From the NCBI GenBank assembly GCA_033807695.1, contig CM066310.1:310001-374000 (forward strand): a stretch of DNA of 64,000 nucleotides, written 5' to 3'. A model generated the notes under the pieces. That model had not been told where the DNA came from. It saw only the letters and a list, made by a program, of their open reading frames with translations, and did not search any database. Below are positions 32,150 to 45,058 of the stretch, piece by piece. Source of the stretch: Daedaleopsis sinensis. Its lineage: Eukaryota > Basidiomycota > Agaricomycetes > Polyporales > Polyporaceae. The position numbers and the translations under genes were made by a program. Each line of letters opens with the position of its first letter. The stretch's first letter is position 1.

Positions 32150-34301
32150 CAGTAACGAGGTGCGCATCGACAAGCAGCTAGTTCGTGATAGCACATACCT
32201 TCGTGCACGACCTTCGGTACAGAATGCTCGCAGTGGCCTTCCTCGTTCGCTACAGCCCACTCCATGAGAATATCAGAGGGCGAAATCGTCTCGAACGCGA
32301 GTTTCTCTCGTAGCGCCTGCCGAGTGTTCAGTCTGCAGCATAAAGTTAACTATCACCCACGAGCAAGCTACCACAACACCACATACGCGGCGAGGAGACC
32401 ATTGGCATATACTTAGGAGCACGTGTCAGAACAGAGGATAATTACGCGGGGATTGATTCAGGACGTACGTTTGGTCGCTACGATAGACACACTTGTGAAT
32501 ATGAGGTCTTGAGGCATTGCAAGGGACTGAACGAAGCACGGGTTATAGGGCGACCACGTAGATGATGACACCTTACCGTAACGATGAGCACAAGCATGAC
32601 GATACTTCATTGTACCAATGGATGACGTTAGGATTGCATCGTGCGCCGAGTCATTAGTGACACCTCGCTCCTCACCTGGTTAACAACCCTGTCATGATTT
32701 ATGAAGTGAGTGAGTGCGGTCTTTCATGGAGTCGGTAGCAGATGCCATAGAGACAAAAATGCATACCTGTGGCGACGGTATACAGGATGAGGATGTCGAC
32801 TACCGAGTCAGTTCTGGGGAGTAGTAATCAGCACATGTCGCCATCTTGCAGGTGAACCGAGCGGATACTTCTTCATTCCACTACGACTTGCATGCAGCGA
32901 GATGATCAGAACTGCGGTAAGTGTGATGTCCGCAGCGGTGGCGAGGCCGCAAGCGACGCTAATTGTCCACTAAACTCAGAGTTGAGCTTTACACATGCGC
33001 TACTCGCATTGCGAACGGTCGGTCGCCCTCACCGTATACCGAACGAAATTCAGGTATTTGTTGTTGGTGAATTCAAATCTAATATTATATCTACGTCAGC
33101 AATACCCGAGATATACCACTGAATGGCAGAGACAATCATGAGAGCAAAGACACATACTCAATCGTTATGGTCGCTTAATTTCGGATGTTGAGAATCAGCC
33201 GGTCAATATACGGAAACGACAAATCTGGCTAGGAAACCCACAAATACTAAAAGCTGTACGGTCGGCATAGACATGTCAGATACTGATAGCATGCCATCTA
33301 ACTTCATGCTCTTACCTGCCTCCCCTAGGAGAAAGGCGAGCTGGCCGGATTCAACGCATGAGGAGCGGGAGGTGACTAACTCTACGCACCGCGAGGAGCA
33401 CCCATTTTCTGTATCGACCTCCGACTGAATCCTTTCGTCAGTATGGATGCCGAACGTAGTACGTGCCTAAGGACTTACAAGTGTACGCTCTGTAAGCAAA
33501 GAATCTGCGACTCGGATCCACGAGTTAGTATGATGAGGTATGTATGGTACGAGAAAGTCATACCCTTGAGATACAGCGATGATGGACCCCTGCAGAGAAT
33601 GCTTGTCAGGCCATTTACATTGTCATGCGGAGGTTACACAACGAGGCTATACCGCTAAGAGAGGCAACAACTGTGGTAGTGATCAGTGAGTGAGTAGGCT
33701 ATATGGTGCAGAAAAGTGGTGAACACACTTTGATGCTCCTGCGTGGCGCATGTGAGTTGTAGACAGTGTGAGCGAGATTAAATTCGGGCTAGCTGACCAT
33801 GTAGCCTCTAGCAACGACGCAGGCAAAGCATAGCCTGCGACAAGATGGTGGTAACTGGGAAATCTGAGTACGGGTGCGCCATGATTCCAAACACAAGCTG
33901 ACCATGCGTGGAAGCTGAAAGCCATATGTATCGTCTCAAGTAGCCTAGATAGTCGAAGTTGTGGCATAGACATCGGTAATCGGAGTGAATGTGACGCTTA
34001 CACGGTACAGAGAGTCTGTGGATGCAAATTGGGGTCAGAATCAATTGCTCGAAAGCGCGACGATACGGCGGTTCTACGCACAACGGCTTTGTAAGAAATG
34101 CTATCATCGCTGTACATCTGGAAGTAGCGTGATGCCTGGTGCAGGGTAATGCCGTATAGCCTAAAGAGATCGCTCATCAGCGATGAACATTGAGTATTTC
34201 GAATGCACTTGCCCTGCACCCACAAAGGTTCCCATGAGCACTGCCCCAAATGTCCTGTCCAGAGAGGGCAGCTGCGAGGGAGATGGGGGTATGGTGGTCA
34301 T
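32150..34301 (-). CDS. DUF6534-type membrane protein, paralogue B
   Basis: A start at 34301 gives MTTIPPSPSQLPSLDRTFG, leading into FGAVLMGTFVGAG. The first intron (34161-34212) has a GC donor in the classic AG|GCAAGT context. Then follow LYGITLHQASRYFQMYSDD, LLETIHMAFSFHACYHHLV, ALPASLLEATW, VSQG, FFAYRAYTC, a helix ending TAADITLTAVLIISLH, RTDSVVDILILYTVATGLLT and LNTRQALREKL near 32310. These pieces match paralogues A and C position by position, with 7 predicted membrane segments in the family. About nine introns are needed; I checked phases for the first five joints and they agree. Whether the remaining joints are intact is not certain. Convergent with copy A. Function unknown. Confidence 0.6.
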
Positions 34302-34453
34302 CCTCGGAGAGGAGAACACTATCACTATGGTTGGTGCTCTTGTACGATGGACACAGCGGTCGCGCCGGACTATTGAGTTAAGTGAAAGTTGAGCAGCTGC
34401 GGCCTTTGTACTGCGTGCGTCTGGTACTGCGTGCGTTTGTGACCGCCGGCTGT
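34302..34453. other. Upstream flank of paralogue B
   Basis: Short 5' flank of the minus-strand gene at 34301, containing its promoter; no other feature is visible before the inverted repeat that begins at 34454. Confidence 0.3.
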
Positions 34454-36483
34454 CATCAGGAAAACCCTCCCTTGCTGATTCTCACTAATTTTCGACATTG
34501 TGACACTAATTCGTGATACTGTGCTATTTACAACTATTATAACAAAAATGTTGTAAACAGTTGAGCGACTTAGTACTACTCGAAGAGCCGTATATCTACT
34601 GCGCTATTACTTGTGTTATTTCAGCACCAATCAATGACACCGTGTCGCCAGATGTTCACTACTGCAAACAGGGTTTTACACAAAAGGCATTGCATTGGGT
34701 ATTGTGTTCGTACATGGATACTATAGAGCAAATGCTAATGTCGGACGAAACGAAACGGACCTGGTTCATTCGCAAATCTCGCTTGCACAGATCGCATCCC
34801 CGGTGTCGCCTGCACCGCCCATATGTCCACCCTGCGTCCACAGTCGAGGGATGGCAAGAACAGTACGTACCTTGTCGTTTCATACACCCATGCACGGCTG
34901 TTGACCGGTATTGCGTGTAGAGGACGTGTTAGGATGTGAGGACGGTGGATGCTCGCCGTGAATGAGCCGGTTGTCGTGCTGGGCGGGTGTCGATGCACGG
35001 TACATAGTGCACTGTGCGTAGAGAACAGTGAGTAGGGCTGTATAGAACGCGAGGGGAGAGACGTCGCACTGAAGTGTTGAGAGCACAGTGAGGGTGGATA
35101 GAGCGCGAGAGAAGGGTCGAGGTGGAGCGGGGGGTGCAGCCAGTGAGAGGTCTGTGAGAGTGCGGCGCGCAGACATTTGTAGTAGTGCACGAAAGGCGCG
35201 GCCGCACAGCGAGCATCTGGTCGTGCAGGAGGGGCCAGATAGGTGTAGAGCCGCAATGAATGGCGGGAAAATGCCAGCGGGACGTCGTGCGGCCTGTGAG
35301 GGTGTCCAGCGTGAGCCGAGAGAACGAAAGGCCGGTGCAGCGTGCAGTAGTTGAAGTTGAAGTTGAAGTTGAACGTTGAACTTCAACGCGTCGACGGGAA
35401 CTCGGATGAGCAAGCGCTGGCGCGGCATATTCCGGTCGGAGTCCGAAAGAGGTGCCACGTCGTTGTGAACCTTCGCAAGGCTGCCGCTCTCCCACTACTT
35501 CCTCCTCTTCCTCGTTCTCCCCGACTTAAGTATGTCCCGTAAAGTCTACTCAGGTAGTTCATCATTTACCAGTACTCGACGCTTTACTGATATGCTGTGC
35601 GACCCAGCAGGCTGTTCGCTCTCGAGCAGTCCAATGAATGCAAGGTCGGCGGCACTCGCCGACTCTCGAGTATGGACTGTGAATCCGTGAACTCTCGGAC
35701 CCCAAGTATTCCCCGATGGCACGCAGACACTGACTCAGGCCATGATGTACGTCCATGTCCTCTCTCCTCCCCCCTTCCTCATCTTCAGAGCTACTTCGAT
35801 GGGTCTTGTATGCGACACTGACCTGCTGTGTTTCATGACTGACATACCAGTCAGCATTGGAATTAGATGTGTGTGTGTCTACAGCCATACAGAGCTTGTC
35901 TTGAGGTGCGCTCTTTACCTCTCCTTTCCCCGTGCGTTGACTTACTTGGATAATCAGCCAGTTCCCGCGGCGCTATAGCTCACTAGGTCAACGGTGAGTT
36001 GTCCTAGGCTGTTACACTTTGCTCACTGGGGGCGGCAGATCATCCGCAAGGCTGCCCCACTTTCTTCCCTTCCGTCTCCCGCCTTGAAGAGCACAGTTGT
36101 GCGTCCTTCACAGTATAGTATAACTCGCTCTTTGCAACACCCTTCACACCTGCTCGCCTCCCCTGTTGTTTCTCCACTTCCCCGTGATGTCGATGTGTAG
36201 TATATGTCTTTCTGTACAGTACCATAGTCACAATCAATATTGATTTCAATGAAGCCGTCAATGGTGGGAAGCATATCGTGAATCTGCGGTGGCAACTGGC
36301 GTAAAACATGACAACTAATAGTTAAGAATACGTGCTACTTGAATGCTACTGTGTTGCTTAATGATACTATTCCTGCTATGTTACAAAGGGACCGATCTAA
36401 ATCGTACTACTGCACTACTAGGCGATTATTATGACGATTGTGACCATTTATCCCTAATATGCAGGGGAGGGTTTTCCTGATGG
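34454..36483. repeat. 2-kb segment bounded by 22-bp inverted repeats
   Basis: CATCAGGAAAACCCTCCC plus four further bases at 34454-34475 recurs as its reverse complement at 36462-36483, with one mismatch in 22 bases. The arms point inwards like terminal inverted repeats. The interior has no transposase I can recognise, only low-confidence ORFs and a short GTTGAA repeat near 35350. No clear target-site duplication is visible outside the arms. It could be a non-autonomous DNA transposon or two separate insertions of a small repeat in opposite orientation. Confidence 0.55.
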
Positions 36484-37327
36484 TGTTGAGTCGGGGTGAG
36501 ATCGGCTTGCTGAGAGAGCTGGAGCAGTAACGCGTACTAGCCGTAAGTGTAGAGAGCATTCATGCAGGAAATCTGGAGGAAGGTTCCGGTAAAGCAGTGC
36601 GTGCTAGGCGGACGGATGCGATACCGGAGGGGTGAACCGGCGAAGAACCGGCCATAGTGTGGCTTACTTGAGGCGTGGCTGCATAGTCCGCCGCAGTTGA
36701 CGTTGGCATTTGAGCGATACGCCAAGATGCCTCATGGCTGTCGGAGCAGGCACTTCGGAGGCTTGTAGCACATGGACCTGATAGTAGTAGCAAATGCAAG
36801 ACCGTGACTAGAAAGAGCTCCGACGAACTCGTAACTGCACCAATTCACTACCAATCCGGGGAGAGGGCGCGAGCAAACTCCGACCGGCGTTTGCCGATTC
36901 TGATGCGTTCGGACGTTCAAAGAATTCACTGGCACGTCGCCAGCTGCCACTCCATGCCTCCTCAGCTAACGCCGCCGTGAAGCTCACTGGCTCACTTTCT
37001 AGATAGCAGGTAATTAATTCTACGACTGCAGGCAAAGCTGCCTTGAATACACCTTGGAACTACAGTTCTGTCATCAGCACTCAGCGCTCAGCGCTCAACA
37101 CTGCCCGCGCGCTGAGAAGGCGTCCGAACTGTAGTCGGAGGCTGGACCTTCCATCAAGATAAGAAGCTATGTAGTCGCTCATCAAGCTTTGACAAATTCA
37201 AATCCCTGGAAGGATCCCATGGGTACGTAGTTACGATTGGGTTGAACTTATAAGTGTCCCAGTCAGTAGTTGAATACTGACGGGACACGTCGCCCGGCCG
37301 TCCTCCTTGCACAGAACCAACACCTAC
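36484..37327. other. Intergenic region upstream of the seven-helix gene
   Basis: 840 bp without a supported gene. It should contain the promoter of the gene starting at 37328; a short tandem CAGCGCTCAGCGCT repeat lies near 37080. Nothing else is evident. Confidence 0.35.
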
Positions 37328-39014
37328 ATGACTTCCCCGCTCGATCTCAATGAGGACCAGCTTCATGCTCCTGGGACGCTTGAAGCTGCTTATGTACTGG
37401 GGGTCTATCTAGATGGTCTGTGGACTCACTTCATTGTCACAATTATCTCGACCATTTGTTTCGGTGAGTCACGTCATCCTTCTTGACTGTATATGTATGT
37501 GCGCTAATCGTGCGTCTCGTCCTCCATAGGGATCTTCTCCGTGGTTGTCTTCTTCTCTACAATAGTGCTTATGTGGGTCCTTCGACTTATGAACGACTCA
37601 TCCCGTTTTTCCTACAGGCTAACCTGTGTCGCAGTCGTAAAGGGGTCCGGAATCGACCCACAGTCATTCTCTTGACGACCATGTGTCTGATGTACATCAC
37701 TGCGGTCATAGACTGGGCGACACACCTCATCGCCACCCTCGGCTATCACGACGTTGTACAGGCATATACGGCGCAACTGCAATGCCAAACTACCGACGTG
37801 GACACGACCGATACGCCGTGCACGTACTCGACCGTCGGCCTAACAGGAACTATCCATGCTCTCACGCTCTGTGCACCGACAATCATCCTAGTTCTCAATG
37901 TACGTCCGTTTCTTTATCAACAGAGAGGAGTGTTTGCACGCCTCTCTCTCGGATCTCCCTTTCACAGGTAATCCTGGGCGACGCCGTAGTATGGTGGCGC
38001 GTGTGGACGATATGGCCGCGAAGCCTGATCGTGCGCGCAGCTTGCCTGATACTCCTCACAGCTACCCTCGGTGCGTATAGACCCACTCTCACTCACAATA
38101 TCGCAGCTCTGACTCAGCTCTACGGGGGTACAATCAATAGTGATGGGCCTGTTGGACGTGAACGACTCATGTCCGCCGTCGGCATTTGATCCGCTGCTGT
38201 ACTACAACGTGTTGCAAGTTCCTTCGGGCGCGCTCTTCCAGAAGAGCTTGTTCGGCCTCACGGCGTCCGTCCTCTCGCTCGCCACGAACATGGTCGCTAC
38301 CGCGCTCATCTGGATCAAGGCATGGTTCGCAGCATGTTCGTATGCTGGCCTCATCCTCTTCATTAATGATATAATCATTCAGGGAGCACCGCAAATTCAC
38401 AGCAAGTGTCAACCTCGGCGGGACATCGCGTGTAGAGCGCGCGCTTGCCCTTCTCATTGAGTCCGGTTCGGTTTATTGCATATTATGGGTACGACCATCG
38501 CCTCTTTGCAAGATGTGGGCTGTGCTGACCGACTACCTGGCAGATGTTCGTCGTCATATACCAAGTCATGTGGCAAGTTTACGGCGACGCAGTCTCACCG
38601 CACACCCAAACCGTCAACTCCGCATTCGAATACTTCCTCCAGGGATGTCTGATCCCGCTCGTGGTACGCCTCGTTCTTCACTGCTTATAGTTACTTATAG
38701 AACCATAATGCTGACCGGAGGACTACTGATTCCAGGGGATGTATCCGACCGCTATCATCCTCCTCGTCGCCCTGGACAAGTCGCATTTCCGACGCGGCAG
38801 CACTCTCGGCCGCGGGTTGGACACTGGCGGCACCACGATGACTGTCTCACACATGTCGTTTCGTCGTGGAACTCGGACGTCGATCTATAGCTCGGAGTCG
38901 GACAGCATTGCTGGTGACGAGAACTCGAAAGACGATGTCGCTTCTGCGAGACCGCCGCTGCCCCGTTGGGTTTCGCATGATTTAAGTGATGTAGTTATGG
39001 GAGAGGCTAGGTAG
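37328..39014 (+). CDS. Seven-helix membrane protein of an Agaricomycete-expanded family
   Basis: Nine exons splice with all phases in agreement: 37328-37463, 37530-37572, 37635-37899, 37968-38070, 38107-38127, 38219-38324, 38383-38488, 38544-38663, 38736-39014. The product is about 392 residues and has no internal stop. Hydrophobic segments are visible at HFIVTIISTICFGIFSVVV, PTVILLTTMCLMYITAV, TGTIHALTLCAPTIILVLN, AACLILLTATLG, LFGLTASVLSLATNMVATA, SGSVYCILWMFVVIYQ and GMYPTAIILLVAL. The signature WWRVWTIWP after GDAVV in the third loop, and the ESGSVYCIL and MYPTAIILL segments, are landmarks I recall from a many-copy Agaricomycete receptor-like family. The C-terminal tail is Ser/Arg-rich and probably cytosolic. 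The very small fifth exon (21 bp) is unusual but its phase fits. Ligand and function unknown. Confidence 0.8.
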
Positions 39015-39207
39015 TACTCCAGTCAGTTTTTATTCTGTGCCCTAGATCCGGTGATGTATACCAATTCACCGCACGACCGAGCCCGCAGAAACCCACCGGC
39101 CATCATAACGGAGCTAAGTGATATCGGCAGTCAAGAAGAGACATCTGGAATCTACATTGCGACTCGGTCCTGAAATGAAGAGCGATGTCACAGACTCTAG
39201 TATACAA

Positions 39208-42200
39208 TCACTTGCGGCCGGGCCCGCGGCGAGGTCGACTCAGTCTAGAACCTGCCTCCGTCTGACCACGAGCGTTAGCGATGCGGGCACTCCTCCGCGA
39301 GCTCTGACGGGCGACCGTAGCCGTATGGCGATCTGTGGTGGCGGCCGCAGCTGCGGGAGGGTCCACGGCAGCCGTTGCGTTCGCCAACGTGTTGAGTTTG
39401 CTACGGCTGCGAGTCACCCTCCCATTACTAGGACCAGGAGCCGGCGCAGGCATGGCTGCGGGATGAGGAGGTTGAGGTTGAGGTTGTGGGGCGGCTGCAA
39501 CGTTCGCTGTAGAACGACTCCGGGTGACGCGATCGGAAGGGGGAACGGGATTCGCACGTTCCCGCCGTACTCTCTTCGCCGGTCGGGAAGACTCGTCACC
39601 TAAAGGAGGCGGTGATGGTGGACGTATTGGAGCTAATTGGGATTTGGATTGAGGCTCTCTACGCGCCCTCTTCCGAGTCGCCGGCCTAGCAGAGTCATCA
39701 TGCGCTGTCGATGGTTGAGGAGGCGGCGAGTGGGAAGGACCTTGTTTGGCTGAAGGCTCCCTGTGCGACCTCTTCCGAGTCGACGGTCTGGCGGAATCGT
39801 CGTCCTCTGTCGAAGGATGAGGGGGGGGCGGGGGCAGAGGGAGAACTAGCTGCGCTGAACGCTCCTGGCTCGCTGTCTTCGCTAGCCTGTCAGAGGATGA
39901 CGTCGAAGGCTGAGGGAGCGGGGGAGGCGGAGGGAGAGCCGGCTGCGCTGAACGTTCCCGGCGCGTTTTCTTTGTCGGTCTGGCAGAGTCGCCTGCGTCG
40001 TCCATCACTAGCTGAGATAGGACTGGTCGCGCTGTAGGCATCCTGTCCGGGATGACGTCCGCACCAGGCCATTTCTTGTGTTTGTAGATATAATCATAGA
40101 CGATCTCACGAATGGGGGCATGACTATCCAGGAAGCTCGCGTTTCGGTACGTCTCCTCCGTCGGCGGCTGAAGAATCTTGTCTTTTGCGACTTTGTAGTC
40201 CTTGGGTTTCGTCCACCGCTGGAAGTTGCCCATTTCTTTGATACGCTCCTCATCGTCCGCGCTCTCAGACTCTTCAGCAATGGGATCGAGCTGCTGCCGT
40301 GGTCGAGAGGAGGTAGATGGCCCGGGTGTCTGCGGTGTATCCTTGGCTTGGACTGTCTCACGGTGTTGCTCCCATTGAAGAACTTTGTAGCGGGCGTGGA
40401 TGATCGTGAGCATCTCCTCCAGTAGCTCATTGATGAGGTGGCCCTGGAGCTTGTCACCATCGAGAGTGAAGAACGTGACTATATCCTTCATAGATCCATC
40501 TTTTAAAACAGCGATCTGCTTCAAATGAGGACACGTAATCTTCCCTGTGCTGGCGTCCCTCAGAAAGCCCGCGAAGTAGTTGGAGTTGAACGCTTCGATG
40601 GACCCGATAGTCGAGCGCAAACGGCACATTGCGCCGTACACGATAACGTGAAAGAACGATTCGAGTTCGTCGCGGATAGTCGTCGGACGGCCCGGATTCG
40701 CGAGCAAATAGACGGACATGTAGTGCCATGTGCCCTGTGCGAAGGAGATCAATGAAACGAGACGTCCGTCTGCAGTGGCGTACGTACCGTGCGCTCGGGC
40801 TGGACCGCATATTCAATGTCGATCGACTTCGCGAGCTCCCAGTCGCTCAGCGTCCCCTCCCAGACGACACAGTTTTTGCCCGCCTTGTTCTTGATAACGA
40901 CACGAATGAGGATATTACCCGCACTGACGTCGCGGTGTATGTATTTCGCTTTCGTGTATGCGGACTCGTGTGCTGAGGAACAAGTAAGGATGGTGCCTCC
41001 CAACGACCGGTTGCTATGATGACTCACCGAGGATGCAGTCGAAGACGATACGGACGAGCTGCCTGCTGCTCGTGAACTCAGTGAAGGGAAGGCAGACGTC
41101 CCTAACTACCATCCGGGAGTGGACCATGTGGCGGAGCCCCTGGCCTTGCTCGCGCAGATCGTCCGCACAGAAATCTTGATACGAACGCTTAGGGCGTGCC
41201 TGGGAGGTACTGGGTGGCTGCATAGAAGCAGGAAGATCCGGTAAGGTAACTATCGCTCCGGTAGTGGGCGCACGCGGATTCGAGGCTAGCATTGACTTCA
41301 TTCTTGACTTCGGATCCGGGTGCTGGTCTGAGACATGACGATGATCAGCGGACATAGGCCCTGCATGTGGTGTCGTGGCGGCGTGAGGGCTGATAATCGG
41401 GGTGTCGACGTGACGAGGCTTTGCGGCCCCCGGTGCTATGCGCTTCGCGTCGAGACCCATCGCCTTCTCGTAAGCTTGATTGGGCTGGAACGGGACAAAT
41501 ACGGTGACCTTCTTGTCGCCGGTGAGAGGGGAGTAATTCGACGTCTCGGTCTCCTGTGCGGAGCCATCCTCGTTGCAGACGTCCTCGTATGCGATCAGTT
41601 GCGGGATATATGAGATATTCTGTGCGTTCAGCTTCGAGAGAATAGTCCCCTCCGGCTCCAGGTCGGCGTAGTAGGGCCGCCAGGCGTCCTTCAAGAGCAC
41701 AAGACGTTGTGTCTGCCACTCGAGGGCAATGAAGCAGCGAGTCCCGCGGCCGACAAGACCGAACGCAAGGAAGATGTGCATGCCGACGAGGTAGTCCTTG
41801 CCAGAGATGGTGATCTTGTACCGAGGGTATTTTGGCACAAGCGTCTTCCGAAACATGTCACGGATGTACTTGAACACGGGAACGGTGTGCGGTAGCGTGT
41901 GGGAATGGAGGCCGAGGCAGGAGCACGCGGCATCCTGGTGTAGGCGACGGTTTCCGCGAGCAGACAGTTCGCAGAGCGGGAGCTTCTGAGAAGGATCGAT
42001 GAAGACCGGATGTATCGGGATAGACGGGTCAATGATTCCTTCCGCGTGGTCGAGGTCTTCGGGGCAGGGGTCGCTGAGCATATCCATCCTCTGATAGCCG
42101 CAGGAGCCTGGAGTGAGTAGGACGGCGTTGGGATCGATCCCCCTCTGGGTTGGAGTGAGTTTCGAGAACGCGTAGAGGGTCTCGAGAAGGGCCCGGATGC

Positions 42201-43025
42201 CGCTATAGCTCTTGATGTAGTTGATAGCCTCCGTGACAATCACGCCGGACCTATCCCAGCGCATGACGCGGAACTCCTCCCCGTTGACAAAGAGCATGGG
42301 AACGGACGTGCGGTGTTGGTAGGAAAAAGTAGTGTTGACGTACGAGACGAGCTGGCCGCGAACCTTCTTACGGGTCTTCGCATTCGACTCAACTTCGTGG
42401 TTTGGCACGTCGTCGAAGGGGTCGAGCATTGTAAGACCGCCTTTGAGCTCTAGGAGGTATTGTAGATAAGGCCAGTTAGGCACCTTCTCTTCGATACGGT
42501 CGCGGTCAATGTTCGAGATGAAGGACCCGTCGATCTTGTACTTGTCCTCGTCGGTCGACTCGTAGTTGTCTTCTGAGAGATGCAGGAAATGGCCGCGTAG
42601 TAGCTGGTATCGTTTGTCGACCGCGAGCTAGAATGGAAGATTTGTTCGGACGTGTACGCAACCGTAGAGGAAACATTGCTCACCCAAGCTGCGGAGTACC
42701 CTTTCTCGTTGAGGGTCTTATTCTTCTCCCTTTGTTTTGAAAATTGAAGCTTGAACTCCCACTGAATAGCAGCGACTAGGTCCTTAGGGAAGACGGTATC
42801 GAAGTCGGCGGCGGCATCGTAAAGTACGTCGGTCTTGTATTGCGCGTGGCGCATGAGAATGGTGGTGAATGACGAGTCGAGCAACATGAAGCCTCGCTTG
42901 GTTTCGGCGTTTGGCACGTCGTGGACGTTGGGCTGGCGGTTGGAGTCAATGGTTTTGCTCTTTTCAACGGCGACGGGGGTGGTGTTCAAGACGTCGGAGG
43001 GAGCGCGGTGCTTATGGGGTGCCAT
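39208..43025 (-). CDS. FunK1-type protein kinase with repeated basic/proline tail
   Basis: Four exons on the minus strand: 42684-43025, 41028-42627, 40788-40972 and 39208-40734, all GT-AG with agreeing phases, giving about 1217 residues. The start MAPHKHRAPSD lies in a good CCATGG context. The kinase domain belongs to the fungus-specific FunK1 (Pkinase_fungal) family: the FIALEWQTQRLVLLKDAWR lysine region, the catalytic loop HRDVSAGNIL with an intact HRD, and LSDWELAK in place of DFG, as is usual in this family. GTWHYMSVYLL and DELESFFHVIVYGAM follow. After residue about 940 comes a long tail of five about 33-residue repeats, each with a DSARP-like start, a basic cluster such as TRKRARRE and a proline run; it ends in RRGPGRK. 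The tail looks nuclear. FunK1 genes are expanded in mushrooms; substrates are unknown. Confidence 0.88.
39480..40010 (-). repeat. Five-unit coding repeat in the FunK1 tail
   Basis: The kinase tail is built of about 100-bp units that encode (D/E)(D/S)SxRPxxKRxRRE followed by a proline-rich stretch ending PQPST or PPPLG. Five units can be aligned by eye; the basic block of each resembles a nuclear localisation signal. The repeat is in frame throughout. The boundaries are approximate. Confidence 0.65.
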
Positions 43026-44206
43026 GGTGGTGAGTCGACATTCGGAAGATGAGAGTGTAGAGCATACCTGTGAAGCGCGCGTGGCACGGTTTTTATACCT
43101 AGCGGGCGTGGTTATAGCTGGTTAGAGAATGAAACCCAAGCGCCTCCTCCAAGTCCGACCATGCGGCCGGACAACAGCCGAAACGGGCACGGCCCGAGAG
43201 GACAAAGAGAGTATTCGCGGATACATACCAAATGAGGGTGTCTCAGACGGTGCTGGACAATTGCAAGCCTTTTGTTCGTCCGATCCGGCCCGATTTCAAT
43301 GCTCACAACCGGGATGGCAGTGGCACAGGGCAGCGACGTGGCCTGTGCGCGGCGAGACGCGGAGTCATCAGCTTCCACAAAGAACTCAGCCCAGGGGGTA
43401 CAGATCCTACCTGATTGAGGTCTTGCGTCAAATTTTAGACCTTATTGGTAGCTAATCAGTGAGACAGCTGCAAGGGAGGGGATGGGTGGCCGACTACGAA
43501 ACGTCGAAGATGGTGGTTGGGATGAAGTTCGAACATCAGTCACATGTCACATGTCACTATTCTCACACCACTAGGCGCCCGATGTTAACCATAGTCTCGC
43601 CTTAGTCTCGCCTAGTGGGCACTATTGATATCCCTTTGAGTACCTACCGCATGAATGACGACTGCTATACATAGCTTGATTGTGCCAGTGAGAGGAACTG
43701 CTCACTAATACGGTGGACGTGCCGATTTCAAGGGTCCAGACGTAAGTCAGTTGGCCGCAGTTAAGTGGGCCCGATCATGCTACTAAGTATTGGGGAAGTT
43801 TCAGCGAAGAGTCGTAGCAGCTGCTCGAATGTATCACGGACAAGGGAGTCGTGCAGCAATGAAGGATATCTGAATGATGAACGTAAACTTGTGAGTGCTA
43901 TGAAGGTGTGATGTATTGTTTCCGGAAGGTCAGGCTCGCACCAGTGGCTGAGTGAGCATATTTAGATTTAGAGGCTGAATGGGGTGTATAGTTGGAAAAA
44001 TCTGGGGTAGAGCTGGATGACGGCGGATTATATCATCACAGTGGGTGACGGTAACTTCTGTCCTTAGAGATTCGAGACACGACACGCTGAAGGGTCGCGT
44101 CCACTGCGGCCATGGCTCTACGACACGGATGTTTGCGTCCTAGCACGAAGATTTGCGTCAACAATGCTGCGTAGCAGGTACCGCACGTACGAATAGCGGC
44201 CACTTA
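43026..44206. other. Intergenic region, 1.2 kb
   Basis: No supported gene. It holds the promoter of the FunK1 gene at 43025: a TATA-like TTTTTATACC (plus strand 43090-43100, complement on the minus strand) lies about 70 bp upstream of the ATG. The rest shows nothing I can name. Confidence 0.4.
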
Positions 44207-44700
44207 CCAGGCTCTCCTTCGGGATCGTATCCGCCTGCGTTTTGAACCAGCTCGCCTGGTGCTCAAGCTTGCCATCAAACTTGGCCCAAGCGTATGCAAG
44301 TGCGTTGTGGAACTCGTCGGTAAGAGCGACACCGCCATTCTCGCCCCGGCGACGGAATACCGGCTTGTTGAGATAAGGGACAACCGGGAGGGCTCGCTTC
44401 TCAATCTCTTGGAGCTTCTGCTCAAGCCAAGAGATCGCCTCTGCATACGGTCGAGGACGTTCGTGACGTGGAGATGTTACAGGCGCTGCAGAAGCGACTG
44501 TCTCGGACGAGGGTGTCGATGACTCGGACTTGGAGTCCGCCTTACAGGCGGGGAGATCCAGCGGGAGCTGGTCCGAGTCGCGCTACCAGACAAATTGAGA
44601 GAAGTAGGGTCCGATCAACAGGATGACTGCAACTGCCTCCCAAGTAAGGCCCTTTGCATCAAAGGCCGCCTGTGCCAATTGTGCCGCCCGGCCCGGATGC
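44207..44700 (-). pseudogene. Exon remnant of an unrecognised gene with an in-frame TAG
   Basis: On the minus strand a single frame runs from about 44700 to a GT donor after 44207. It begins GRAAQLAQAAFDAKGLTWE, continues with a hydrophobic stretch AVAVILLIGPYFSQFVW, meets TAG near 44596 and then continues in the same frame through RDSDQLPLDLPACK, a Ser-rich linker, PYAEAISWLEQKLQEIEKR and HNALAYAWAKFDGKLEHQAS. Composition and lack of further stops suggest real coding sequence. No downstream exon is seen beyond the donor and no start codon was found, so it is a fragment. I do not recognise the family. Confidence 0.45.
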
Positions 44701-45058
44701 CCGACTCATAGTAAAGACCCACGCATGATGTTGTGTTGTTCCCACTCTATTCCTCTCCTGCCAGTCCATCAACGACTTCGTCCAACTGCATCGAGCTCGC
44801 ATTCATCATCATGTCGATGTCTGCTATTTCCTCTTCCAATGACCAAAACGATTCGTCCGGCGGTAGCGTTGTGCAAGGTGCGGGAGGGTCACGGCCCAGG
44901 GTCGAACTCACGAAGCGTTCAATGGTGCGCCAATGCTGTTTGCAGTCCCCTGCGATGTTCGCAGCTCATCGCGACTCATCATCACGTAGCGCAAGCTCGC
45001 CCAGAAACCCCGGGAGAAACTTCCTTCGTCATTCTACACCAACCCAAAGGCTCCACTC

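Noticed and set aside
34735..35565. Minus-strand ORFs of 170-190 residues
   Set aside because: Three frames are open together over the same DNA, with Ser/Pro/His/Arg-rich products; no feature favours any of them.
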